Positions 43,506 through 54,481 of a stretch of DNA of 64,000 bases are shown here, piece by piece. The notes below the pieces were generated by a model. It made no database searches and was not told the origin of the DNA. It worked only from the letters and a program-made list of their open reading frames with translations. Origin of the DNA: Ophioceras dolichostomum (Eukaryota; Ascomycota; Sordariomycetes; Magnaporthales; Ophioceraceae); contig PYST01000099.1 of the NCBI GenBank assembly GCA_003049485.1, positions 50,172 through 114,171 of the forward strand, read 5' to 3'. Position 1 is the stretch's first letter. Every line of letters starts with the position of its first letter. The translations under genes and the position numbers were made by a program.

Positions 43506-46500
43506 TTAAGGGCGAAACTCGTCAATCACGCTTCGGGGCTTCGTGTACTCGAGCGTAGGACTGTAGTCGTACGGCAACCCGAACGCCCTCGGCCCCGCGA
43601 TCTCGAGACCACGTGGTGTCGCCCACACTGGGTGCGGCGCCATGATAAGCACGTTCACCTTCAGGCCGTACCGGTATTCCTGCACACCGACATTCTCGCC
43701 AGTTGTGGCGTCGAGGAGGAATATCAGGTCCGGCACGGTGGCGAGTACCTTTTTTTGCTCATGGCGTTAGCCGGGCCGAACCAACTGGGATGGGTGGGAG
43801 AGGGGGCAACAACGCCAGCGGTGAGGCTGGGCCGGCCTGGGCTGGCCGGGAACGACGAACCTTCTCAGAGCCGTCTGGCGCCTTCCCGATGATGTTCAAG
43901 TTCTCATTCATGAAGTTGATCTCGATCTCCTGCAGTTCAGAATCGCCGCCGTCTTCCTCCTCCGCTTCACCGCTCGACCCTATCCCCTCCTCCATCTCCG
44001 CCTCGCTTAACCTCTGGATCTTGACCCGACCTACACTATGGGCCGTCGTAGTGACGCGGCTCTCCACTGCGCGAATCTTGCCACGCATGATCAGACGAGC
44101 GGACTTGTCGCCGCCGCATTCGTCGATGATAGCTCTCACGGCTGAGATGGACGCCGCGGCAGTTTTCGACGTGGTGCTGTATCGCTGGCGTCGTCGCGAC
44201 CGCTGAGCCCTCAACACGGCGCGTCCTAACCGCCAGGCGAGGGAGTAGGTGTTGGGGATACCGACAGATCGAAAGAGCGCGCCTGCCAAAGGGGCCCCTG
44301 TCGCCCCTGCTGCGGATCTGTACATACGGGGTGGTCAGCAGGGCCATCCACTCGCGGAAGCAGCTATGACAAAGAAGCGCTCGTACGAACCCCATTGACA
44401 TGAGATTGTCTCGAATAGCCGCGCCAGCGGTCGCTGCGTCAGTCTGGCCTTTGGGGATGATAATGTTCTGGCCGGTCCCATCGCTTAGCACAACTGGGAA
44501 TAGATTGTCAATAGCGTCTCCCATAACGTACTGCGACACCATCTCAAAGTTCGGATACGCACGACCTGCGGCCAATGTTAGCACGAATTCTAGTCGTGTG
44601 GGGAGGCTGGAGTAGTGGGCTGCTTGAAGGGGGTCTGCTCAGTATGAGCACAAACCCATTAGATCTCCATCCACGGTAGCCATGTCGTAGTAACGCGAGC
44701 TACCCCAGACCAGAGTCCCCACGCCGTTCGCACCTCCAATCTCGATTGCGAGTAGCCTGGTGAACTTTGCTGCTGTAGATTTGCTGCCGTCGCTGAGCAG
44801 CTTCTCCATCTCCTGCAACGAGTGATACACACCATCTCCGCCAGGGCGCTCAATACCCACGGCGGGAGTGCCCACGCTACCAACTGGCGGAAGCACATCG
44901 TCATCCGCCAGGTCTTCGCACCGCACGATCCGGATCGTCTCTCCCTCAAGCAGGAGCTGGCGGATCTCGAGGTAGGGCGCGTACGGCGAGCCCCCGCCAC
45001 CGCAACCGAGAATGTAGCATCCGACAGAGAGAAACAGGAGATCGGTCTCGGAAAGCGCCCACTCGCCCTCAGCACTGACACTTGGCCGATAGTTTTCGAT
45101 ATCTACGGCCTCCCCATCGCCGTCGTCATGATCGTCCTCCCCAGCACTCCCAGAGTCCCGGGAAATCTCATGCTTCTTGATCTCCTCAAAGCCCTCCTCC
45201 TCATCGACAGCAGGGTCCTGCTCAGTGCCGTCCGGGAGCAGACGCATCTCCGCTAGGATGCGGGCGTGGTCCGCAGGGCACGAAACCTCGACTTTGACCA
45301 GCGTTTGGCGCTCGACATATGGCACACCGGAGGCCTCCTCGTGAAGGACAGTCACGTCACCGCCCGACGCGTCTCCGCCCTTAGCCACGGCGTTCTGCAC
45401 GGCCCGCTCCCGCGTTGCCGCCAGGCCCATCGCGACGTCGGCGTCCGTCCCCTGCACGATCGTCTCGGCCGCGCCGTGGATTCGGGCGATGGCTGCGCCG
45501 ATGGCATTCGCTACGCCCGCATGACGAGGGATGACCAGCTTGCTTACGCCGTCCAACTGCTCGCTTTGCGGACAGAGAATCGAGCCTCCACCGACGAGGA
45601 CGACCGTGCAGGGGTCCGGGGAGACCTTGGCTCGGTCTATGGCCGCCTCGAGCATCTTCTTGATGCGTGCCTGCGTGGCTTCAACGACGGCTGGCGGCAT
45701 CTGGGCTGGGTCTGGCGGGCTAGTTCCGACCCCGGCAACGTTGGCGTCTCCAAGCGCCACGGCCACGTCTGTTGCTGTTGCTATGTTGCCTCCAAAACAC
45801 AGTGCTTGGGTGGTCAGCTCGTGGCCCACGCTGTCTGGTCCCACACGCACCACACCACTGCCACTGTCGGCAACGTGAAGCACAGAGCCGCCACCCAAGC
45901 CGATGCTCTCCACAGAAGGCATCTCGAGATTAACCTTAACCCCTGCAATGTCGGTATAGCTCTTCGATAAGCGGGGGTATCCGTTCCCAAGCAGGAATCC
46001 TACATCTGTCGTTGTCCCCCCAATATCGACTACCACGCACCCTCCTCCCCCTTCAACTTCGCTACCGTCACCCCTTTCCAGCAGAAAAGCCGCCCCGCGG
46101 ATGGAATTCGTGGGCCCCGACGAGAATATGCGGATGGGCGCAGCCAGCGCCTCTGAAAAGGGGAGCAGATGGCCCGCGTTAGAAGTCAGATACAGCGGGC
46201 AGCGCACCAGGCCTAGGCGGCGCAGGGCGCTGACGAATCCACGGATAGTGCGACGCGCGAAGTTAAGGATCGCGGCATTGAGGATGCTCGCGTTCTCTCG
46301 CGCGAGCAGGCCCGTCCCCGCAACCTCGTGCGAGCACACGATGTTGACCGCCTCCTCGGTGGCGCCGGCACCAGCCAGCTCAGCGCGCAGCAGCTCACGC
46401 ACGCGATCCTCCTGCTTCACATCCCCGCGATCGTCCATCGGCGAGCCGATGCCCACCACAACGACATTGCGCAGGCCCAGCGAGCGGACGACGCCCGCCT

Positions 46501-47059
46501 GCTTCCGCACGGCATCCTCGTCGACGGGCGCGATCTCCGAGCCGTCGATGTTGACGCCTCCGGGGATGATGGCCGAGTAGCCCTCGACGATGCGGCGCAG
46601 GGCGGAAGGCCAGTCCGCGAACGGAGGGGTGCCCGCCGAGAAGTTGTGGGAGGCCAGACGCAGCACGGCGACCTTCTCGACGCGCGAGCTGTCGCGCTCG
46701 ATGAGCGCGTTGAGGAAGTGGGTGGTGCCGATGGCGACGGCCGCGATGCGGTCTGGCGATACGGCTGCTGTGGTGAGGAGGGTGCGCAGCGTCTCCTGCA
46801 CGCTGAGGGTCACGTTGGCGGTGGTGGGGGACTTGTGAGAGCCGATCACGGCTGATGCGCCGGGGAGGGAGAGATCCAAAAGGACCGAGTCTGTGTTTGT
46901 TCCTGCATTGCGTCGAGTCGCGGGGTGAGAAGTCAAAAAGCGTAAGCTTAATCTGCCCTGCTGACGGTGGGAGGTGGTGGTTGCGGCGGTCAATCACCTA
47001 CCCCCTACATCGACCCCGACAACGAGCGTCCCCTCGCTTGCTTCCTCTGCCTTGGACAT
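43506..47059 (-). CDS. hydantoinase/oxoprolinase-DUF917 fusion protein (1059 aa)
   Basis: Related to ATP-dependent N-methylhydantoinase A and 5-oxoprolinase subunits, which open cyclic amides. The real substrate is unknown. Five exons: 47059-47002, 46902-44656, 44565-44391, 44317-43861 and 43748-43506. Introns are 99, 90, 73 and 112 bp, and the summed length is divisible by three. The first splice creates VVGVDVGGTNTDSVLLDL, the actin-like ATP-binding start. Later motifs are AIGTTHFLNALIER, VVVDIGGTTTDVGFLLGN, SIGLGGGSVLHV and VVLVGGGSILCPQSEQLDGV. After an acidic linker near residue 620, the DUF917 part runs from SVGCYILGCGGGGSPYAPYL to the end. Its splices restore GDLMGRAYPNFEM and LMSMGSAAGATGAPLAG. 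The last intron uses an A-rich AAG acceptor. Intact; the fused architecture is known in fungi and bacteria. Confidence 0.88.
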
Positions 47060-47879
47060 TCTAAAGAGACTAGCAAATAGGCGCTGTATCGCTCAGTTGA
47101 TACCAATAGGGGCTGATTCTATGGATTTTTAGCCTTGTGGTAGCATCTGCTCTAACCACAGGGACCGTAAAGCTATGATCGGGCATGGGCGGCCATGGAC
47201 TATGTCAGGTCGGATTTGGGGAGGTGACACACGTTACATCAGCCTTGCTGCGGCCGGTTTCGCTCTCCTTTTCGCCGAGGGGGTTTATCCACAGAGTTTC
47301 CGCCTTCGACTGCAACTATAGGCGCGATCCTGAATGTCGGGGCATGAGACTCTTATTGCAGGCGGGGAAAGTTGTATGCTATACACACTTGTGATGATGC
47401 TATCGACGTAACCGGAGTGGGCTCACTTACATCAACCCCATCCGCGGCATCAGATCTGCAATGTGCTACCATAATCTCGGTACCTACAACACTGTACATA
47501 GCTACAGGGACCGTGGACTATCTACTATTTTCAGTCTCAACTACCCTTCCATTCTCCCAGAGTGATGTGATGTTCTTGATCACTTGCCATAATGTACAGT
47601 CTCATATGGACGTCGCATCGACAATACCAACCTAGACTGCAGGTTAGGTAGGTAGGTACCTAGTACCGCGTTTCCCGCCCTCTCACCTTACCTCTTTTCT
47701 CTTCCCAGGCCGCAAATCAATCACGTCGCTGTGACCCTTTTTTCAGCTGTTTTTACGACCTTCGAGCACGATAGACACTTTTGTGTCTATCATTTTTGAT
47801 TGATTGTTGGCCGTTTTCTGTTGGCCCATCGTTCGGCTTCGTTTCGTGATCCCAAAATCTGACCAGGCCGGCTGATCCC

Positions 47880-48160
47880 ATTCGTACCTAAAACGGGCCC
47901 CTCGGGACCGTTTCCCCCTCAAGCTTCGGCTTGTTGATTCGGGTTGATTGGAAGATGCTACTTGTGAGGGCGGCGGGAGAATTAAGCGGAGTTGACGAAA
48001 CCGCAGGAGCCGAAGTCGGTTCTCCGAATCGACCCGGAGGACGCTTCTTGCGTACCCAGACCAGGCCCTCGGGACTGGTCTTTCTCTCTTGCCTAGGTGG
48101 GCAAGTGTGTCGGGTCGTAAGAAGTCTCCTTTCGGTTCATCTCCAGACCGTAAATCACCA
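47880..48160 (+). repeat. two-hairpin repeat, first tandem pair
   Basis: Copy 1 (about 47886-47932) has ACGGGCCCCTCGGGACCGT followed by CAAGCTTCGGCTTG. Copy 2 (about 48052-48116) has GACCAGGCCCTCGGGACTGGTC followed by CTTGCCTAGGTGGGCAAG. The copies are about 165 bp apart. In each, the first element folds around a conserved GGCCC-TCGGGAC apex and the second is a 5-6 bp stem. The stems differ between copies, but the two arms change together. Confidence 0.6.
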
Positions 48161-48349
48161 CCATGTCTTCGTCAAAGACTGGTCAAGATGCGCAGACCAC
48201 AGCGCAGCCGACTAGGCTCGAAAGCCGGAATTTGGAAAGCATTTTGTTGGTAGATAGCAACGCTGCCCTACCAGATTCTATTCAGTGCCGGCTAGACATA
48301 TACAACGGCATTGACAGCATGAGTCCAATTTGTGAGCTCTACATTTCCC

Positions 48350-48494
48350 TAGTTTCTTCAATGTGGTGTAGTGTCTTCTGCTCTGAGCTGTGCAGTACGT
48401 CCCAATGTACTGCCCCTTTTTTGGCATGGGTAGGTACAATGAGACATACTGCACAGCACAGAGCACAAGACAATACATCGCATTGAAGTCCCTG
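48350..48494 (+). mobile_element. MITE-like foldback, copy C (145 bp)
   Basis: Two 57-bp arms are inverted repeats of each other: CTTCAATG...CTGTGCAGTA on the left (from 48356), and its complement up to CATTGAAGTCCCTG on the right. The short loop is around 48415-48430. The right end (read inward CAGGGACTTCAATG) resembles the CAGRGCCTGCAATG end of the 13.4/16.3-kb MITEs. The flanking octamers CATTTCCC and CACTACCC agree at 6 of 8 positions, so a decayed 8-bp target duplication is possible. No coding capacity. Confidence 0.65.
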
Positions 48495-48589
48495 CACTAC
48501 CCTCTATCTTTCGTCCTCGAGATTCGAGCAGGCCACTGAACTGACAATGGTTACCGAGCCGAAAGGGGGATTTCAGTTGCGGTTCCCTT

Positions 48590-49339
48590 GTGCTGATGGA
48601 GCGGTTGGCGCTGACCATCTTGGCTGAGTTCTTGTCCGAGCTAGTGGAGATCACGGAGGTCAACCCGGCGAACTCCAGAATCATTACGCCTTACAAGGCG
48701 AATGCCGACATAATAAACGGCGTGATCAGGAAGGGGCCGCGTGTGCCAGGCGAAAGGATATGGCGCCCGCTGTCACCGTCGACTCATTCCAGGTACGTTG
48801 TTTTTCTCGTCATCTTGCAAACACTGGCTGATACAGACATGGAACAGCACCTCTAGGGGGAGACTACTGTACGGGCTTAGCGAAAGTACGGTACGACATG
48901 GGAAGCTATAGTAAACAGGAGGGTACAGAGCCGATGCTAATAACACACCTGCTATTGATTATAGGGCCAAAAGTGGGATATCTCTGTCGCCGTCTCCGGG
49001 ACATGCCCGACTCCTTATTGGGGTCCCGGGTTTACCGGAGACCTTCAGCGTCTGACCATCACGTTGTCGAGACAGAGGAGCGGTCCCCTGATGTTCAGCG
49101 ATATCGAGAACCCTAGGCCGGTCCTACCTAATGACGACCGCGCCGCCCCGAAGAAGGGCAAGAACTAGGGCAAGGCGGCCAAGGAGAAGGCGGCAGTCCT
49201 CGCCGCCAAAGGCACCCACGTCGTAAAGGCGGCGACCGGAGGCACGGCTTTTTATAAGTCCAGGTCCCTCCTGGAGCTTCACCGGAGCCTTTACGATGCT
49301 AGCCGGGTTGTGACGCTGCCGGCACCGGCTGGTGCCTAA
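48590..49339 (+). pseudogene. decayed DNA2/NAM7 (UPF1-like) SF1 helicase, C-terminal part
   Basis: Fragments of a superfamily-1 helicase C-terminal domain appear in order. First is SRIITPYKANADIINGVIRK (48590 frame). A one-base shift follows, then APAVTVDSFQ (motif V region, TVDSFQG), ending at a GTACGT donor-like site. Then comes GPGFTGDLQRLTITLSRQRS (motif VI, usually RLNVALSRAR), GPLMFSDIENPR and a basic tail. An in-frame TAG at 49166-49168 follows KKGKN, and the same frame continues to code GKAAKEKAAVLAAKG ... LLELHRSLYDASRVVTLPAP before its TAA. A frameshift, an internal stop and the missing Walker A part mark it as a relic. A candidate upstream piece (ATG at 48163, 60-odd codons) is interrupted by the copy C foldback, but its link to the helicase is unproven. 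Confidence 0.6.
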
Positions 49340-52300
49340 AGAATGAACGGAGGACAGGGGGATGGGTCGCGGGGATGACAGTCTGTATCCGAGGTTGTGA
49401 TATTTGAACAGAGCGATGCAAAATGCCGATGATTACTGAGACTTACACGATGGCCTCTCTCGCTGTGTTTGGAATTGTAACCCAACCGGGTCCCCTGGGT
49501 TCTTGCCGTTCCCCCTATTCTTTTTACTGTTAATAGTAGCTGCTTCCTTTCTCCTGTAATCCTTGTTAGAGTGTCCATCATTTATTGCTACCATCAGCCC
49601 ATAACACTCGAACACAGACGGAGTTGGTTGGCATGAAGCAGGTACGCAACGGAATGGTAGCAGACGAGTATAAGCAAGGTACAGCAGAGAAGCATGACGA
49701 ACAAGAGACAAGTATAACGAAGGAGCTAAATGACCAAGCAATATTAAGGATAGAGACAAGGCAGTGATAGGAGAAAGGTGTTCCTCAAACTAAAGACGAG
49801 GCAGGAAGGGGTGGACTTTATGTTTGGACGCAGAGGAGCACGGGAGTATCGAGAGACACATCTCTTCACTTGCACAGCTCTCCTCCCGAGGTATTGCCTT
49901 TCGCGCCCTCATACAACTCGTCATCAAAACAAGCCCATCGTCGAGCCCTTCGCCGAGAGTCTCGGCAAACACTCTCCATCAACAGTCACGACGCCAGTCA
50001 CGCTGAGAACCACACCAGCGAGAGGCTCGTCCAGGATTTTGGTACCGACCCCATCCCAAGCCGCGAGCCCTCTTGGTCAGACACGCGGCTGTGGGAAAAG
50101 ATTCAGCGTGGAGAGGGCTCAAGCCATGGCTGAGCCCACTCCTACCATGACCGGTTGACTCTCCCCAAAAGGAGTGCGAGCTCGCTTTGGCCGGAAGGAC
50201 AAAAACTAGAGAGACATTGATCTCCGCGAAAATTATGGCCTACTGCTTCCTGTCACCTTTACGTTGTCGATCGAGCTCGACAAGGTACGTTCGGTAATAA
50301 TTCCGCGCCATCTGATACCGACGTTGGTTATGCCACCGCCGTGTCCGTCGATGCTATCGTTAAGCTGTTACGACTCCACGCCCGTCGGTGCTATCCTTGA
50401 TGTTGCTCGCGGCTTCCGATACGGAAGCTGGCCGGGCCACTGGCCAGTCCGTAGGTGCTATCGTCGGCTGTTGCCCACGGCCCCAGAGGCGTGGCGTACA
50501 AACTCTTAAGGATCCGAAGACTTTGACAAACAAGCTACCGGACAATGTTATGCGAAGGGAGTGGCTGCGCCGAGCCCATTTTGTTTGGCCCAGTAGCTCC
50601 ACCAGTCGGACAGGAGTTTCGGTTTATCTGTCAGTATTCGACGAACTGCCATTCATCAACCAAGAATTTGTAGTGGGATAGGGTTAGGGTATAGATGGCT
50701 ACATAAGTCCTCCCCGTGTTCGTTGTCCATGTCGCCTTCGTCGAAGAAGTCGTCGTGGCTGTCCTAGTCGGCGATCTGAATTGTGGTTCCTTGTCAGGTT
50801 GAGTTAGAGTCGCCGGTGGGAGACGTGCCTCCGGCGCCGGTGGAAGTGAGTATGGCCACCAGGGCCAGGCGACGGCGGGTTGGCGGGGGCATCGGACTTC
50901 GTGGTTGCCTTCTCACCCTCTGAGAGCACCCACGGGTCCCATACCTATGGGACTCCAAGTATTGGTCTAGTGTCCGGGACCCAGGACCCAGGGTGAGTCT
51001 CCTTTTCCAAAGTCATCGACGCACCACATTCCTCATGTCTCTCCTAGCGCCGAGCAACTTTGCCCCCAATATTCCGCTGCGGCTGGCACACGAGGCTCTG
51101 CTTCTGCTTGGAAGACTGGGTGAAGGTTGCTGTAGATGAGTCCGTACCAGGACCCCGGTGCCGTCATTCGTAAATGGAAGGACTCGTTGACCAGCCCGGA
51201 TGGTAGGAAATTACGCGAGAAGCCGTGGGCTTTGAGCAGTAGCTTGGCCTGAGCAGCATTCGTCTCCTAGTTAACTTGATGATATTGGTGAGCCAGTCGC
51301 ACGACATGTATTTGCCGACAAACTGGACGCTGACCTCGGGCCGGCAGAGACGATGAGGTGCTGTGAATAGTGACACGGAGCAGGTCGGGACGTTTTTCGT
51401 TGTTCACACCTACTTAGGTAGGCACCTATATAGGTACCAGGTAGGTAAGGTACCTTCATATATACGAATTTCAATGGTGACGTACGAAATATACGTACCT
51501 GGCACTTAGCAAGGTCCTATAACATCCAGGATGCCTTTCGCAGTAACTGGGACGCAGTTATGGTCCAACACTAGCGCCAATGATGCAGCACCTACCAATG
51601 ACCTTTTACAACCACTAGAACGCACCGAAGGTCCAATACCAGCACCGAGGCCTTCAAGGCTTTCGTCGCCGACCGCGCTCGCCGGCTTCCCATCGCCAGC
51701 TCGACCGTAAACTAGGAAGAGCTCGCTCTGAAGAGCTCGCCCTGTACCCGCTCATGGCCAGCACTGCGAGCCGCTGGGAGCGGAACATTCCTCGATCAGG
51801 ACAAAGACCCCGAACAAGGGGCGGATCTGTCTTTGGTCGGGACAGTGTATCCCAAAGATGAGTCAAGTTGAAGGGCAAGGCAAGGAGTGCATAGCGTTAT
51901 CTTCCCGAATCGATAGAGGGTGATGATGATTATTTTTTCCCCCAAAAAAACATCAAGCTTGATTATTCTCCGAGTCACTGTGCTAGCAGGCTGCTAGGTA
52001 CAGCTGCGCTGATATGTTTTCCATTTTCTTATTATTTGCTTCCTTCCACCTCCTTGCCCCTTTTTTCGTGCGCAGTAGAGTTGATGACGACGACCATTCA
52101 GAGCCATCATCGACACATCTGCCCGAATAAAATACAGTCATCGGGATCAATTTGATTTTGGGAGGCGTCAGCGGAGCGTGGCAGCGACAGCATGGCTTTG
52201 TTGTTGTTGTTCCTATATCCTTACCGTCCACATCAGCTGCTTCCTTTCTTCTGTAAGCCCTTATCGACCTGGAAAGAAAGAGCAAGCTGCACGTATGGAA

Positions 52301-52889
52301 GTTGCCCGTCATAGTTCCGCTCATAAGCTTGCTGCGCTGCCATGCCCCGCTGAGCAAGTAGGCAGAGGCAGCTGAACATCAGTCCAGAGGCCTTACAATG
52401 ACGGCATTGCTTCGAACTTGGTTTTGGCCACGTCTTCTCTCCCTGTGAGCTCTGATCGCTGTCGAGCAATCGTGCATACGGTATGCTCCTGGCCCAAGAC
52501 CAAAGACGCATCTGGCCACGAATAATGCTGCATGCTGCTAGGTGTTTTAGCGCTTCTAGCGGCCACACTGTCATCCTTCTAACACTTGGGCAGGGTAGCG
52601 GTCCTAATTTCCTATCAGCTATGTCGAGGAAGGAGCTCGAAGTTTCCAACATGATGTGCCACTCCTTCCCATTTCCGACGGAAATGCTCCCCGGGGATCA
52701 TAAGGGTGCAAATCCCTCGTCCCTCACGATGGATGCTGTCTCTCTTTTCTCCCCTCATCGCCGCTTGTATGTACGACTGCCTCGATGGGAGTACACACTC
52801 GTGAGTAGATTGGCTGTTGAAAGCGCGCGAATTTCAACAGGCCTCGGTCATGGCAACTCGATTTCCTTCGCCCACCCAGCGTGGACTGC

Positions 52890-53175
52890 ACTGCCACCCG
52901 TACCTTTAACTGGGCCCTCGGGACCGGTTTCTTTCTCTTGCTTCGGCAAGTAGATCGAGGCTGTTTGGTAGTGTTTGTATGCGCTGGTTCCTCCCTCTTT
53001 CCGTCGCCTCCTTCATCTCCTCCCCCTCCCCTTCCTCCTCCTAGAGCTGGCGGCATTGCCAAGCGTACCCAAACTGGGCCTCCTCGAGGATCGGTTCTTC
53101 GCTTGCTTCGGCAAGACGATCAGGGTTGCTTGGTATTGCTATATGCACTAGTGTCTTCTCCTCTCCAGCCCCCTT
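52890..53175 (+). repeat. two-hairpin repeat, second tandem pair
   Basis: Copy 3 (about 52900-52955) has AACTGGGCCCTCGGGACCGG then CTTGCTTCGGCAAG. Copy 4 (about 53064-53120) has AAACTGGGCCTCCTCGAGGA, a shorter match, then the identical CTTGCTTCGGCAAG. They are about 163 bp apart, nearly the same period as the pair at 47.9-48.1 kb. About 45 further bases after each hairpin pair also match loosely (TAGATCGAGGCTGTTTGGTA against ACGATCAGGGTTGCTTGGTA). A GC-rich stem with a cUUCGg tetraloop is predicted for the second hairpin. Confidence 0.6.
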
Positions 53176-54481
53176 TTACGTCAACTTCCAGAGGCTTCCG
53201 GTTCAGGATAACAGAAGACACCACGACTTCTTCAAGCTCGAAGTCCAAGAAGTCCGAACTGTCCATCACTCCAAGTAAGAGCTCAAAGTACACTTTTCAT
53301 CACTCATGCACTACTGGCTTCTTATGACCTATTTCATCACTTATACACAACTCGTCTCTCATCACCCATTCCCCTCATCCATTCAACCGGACTTGTTATA
53401 GCAAGTAGGTATTTATCGACTGGCTCCCTCCCTACCTAAATACAGGCAGTTCAAAAAGGACAACCTGCTCCCAGACTCGCCCTCTCGAAAACACGACAAC
53501 TCCCTCTGGCACAGGAAAGGGAAAGGGGTCGGCTCCTCCCACCCCCTCTGAATCGTCCAAGAGAGCTGCCTCTTCCTACTAGACGTGGTGGAATGCTGGC
53601 TGTATTTTACAAGGGTGCGGACGCTACAGTGTCAGCGGCATTTCCCCAGATTCCACAGGTAGTATATTGTATTGTGTTGTGTGGGGTGGTGCGTTTCTTA
53701 GGATAGTACAAGCTCCTTACAGAACAATACGGCGTACAACGGTCGCTAGTACGTCGGACAAGAGAGTACACAAATCAGTACATTGCATCACGCACATTGC
53801 AATTCTCCTGTATTTCTAGGGACAGACGGCGCTGTCCTAGCGAGGCAGATGTTTCTAGAAGGTAACCAGCTGCGGCGCTATCGAAGAACACATGACACAC
53901 TCGAGATTCCGGCCCTCCGAGCCTGATTGGTTTGGGCTGGTGCGACCACAGACCTCGTTTGTAATTGGAATCGAACTGCATCGATTTTTGGTACAGCGGG
54001 AAAGAGGCGATGAATAAGGGACTGCTTATTCACCACCGTTGTTGTTCGCCGAAAACGAGCGGACCATCCGAACTTGGTCCCATTGGACCATAATTGTGGG
54101 ACAGCCTTGACGCGATCTCCGAGCTGGATTTGAAATCGAGGGCGCAATGCCGAAGGTCTCTATGAGAACGCCAAACCAACATCCGCCCTCGGTGGTGTGG
54201 GCGTGCTTGAGCCCCGATTTGCCTGAGGTACCTTGGTAGTCGGATGAATTATCGAACCTCCAGCGACTTGACGTCGGAACAAGTGGTAGATAGCTTACAC
54301 ATCATACGCAAGACCCCCTCCTCATCCCTCCATCAATGAAGTATATGTACAACTCCTATCACGCAATGCCGGCCATGTGGCTTGCCCAAGTGAGAAGAAG
54401 GAGGGCGAGATGTAGAGGTCGTAGTATTGCAGCAAGAAACATTCGAAAGCTAAACTTGGCTGGTTACTGGTAAAATTATAA

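Larger units (their letters stand above)
47060..54481. other. 7.4-kb gene-poor, repeat-bearing block
   Basis: No intact gene could be supported. It contains an SF1 helicase relic, a MITE-like foldback, four copies of a two-hairpin repeat, AGGTAGGTACC microsatellite clusters (47640-47665 and 51410-51455) and a short telomere-like TAGGGTTAGGGT at 50679-50690. A weakly similar pair of sequences at about 49510-49560 and 52205-52255 suggests further decayed repeats. Confidence 0.55.

Noticed and set aside
49510..52255. Similar short stretches (AGCTGCTTCCTTTCTYCTGTAA) that on the minus strand both read YRRKEAA
   Set aside because: Similarity spans only about 50 bp and no known mobile-element protein was recognised. 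Possibly a decayed repeat, but unsupported.
53640..53815. Another possible CAGG-ended foldback with GTATTGTATTGTG and CATTGCATCACGCACATTGC
   Set aside because: The ends do not pair convincingly and no 8-bp duplication flanks them, so it was not called a MITE.
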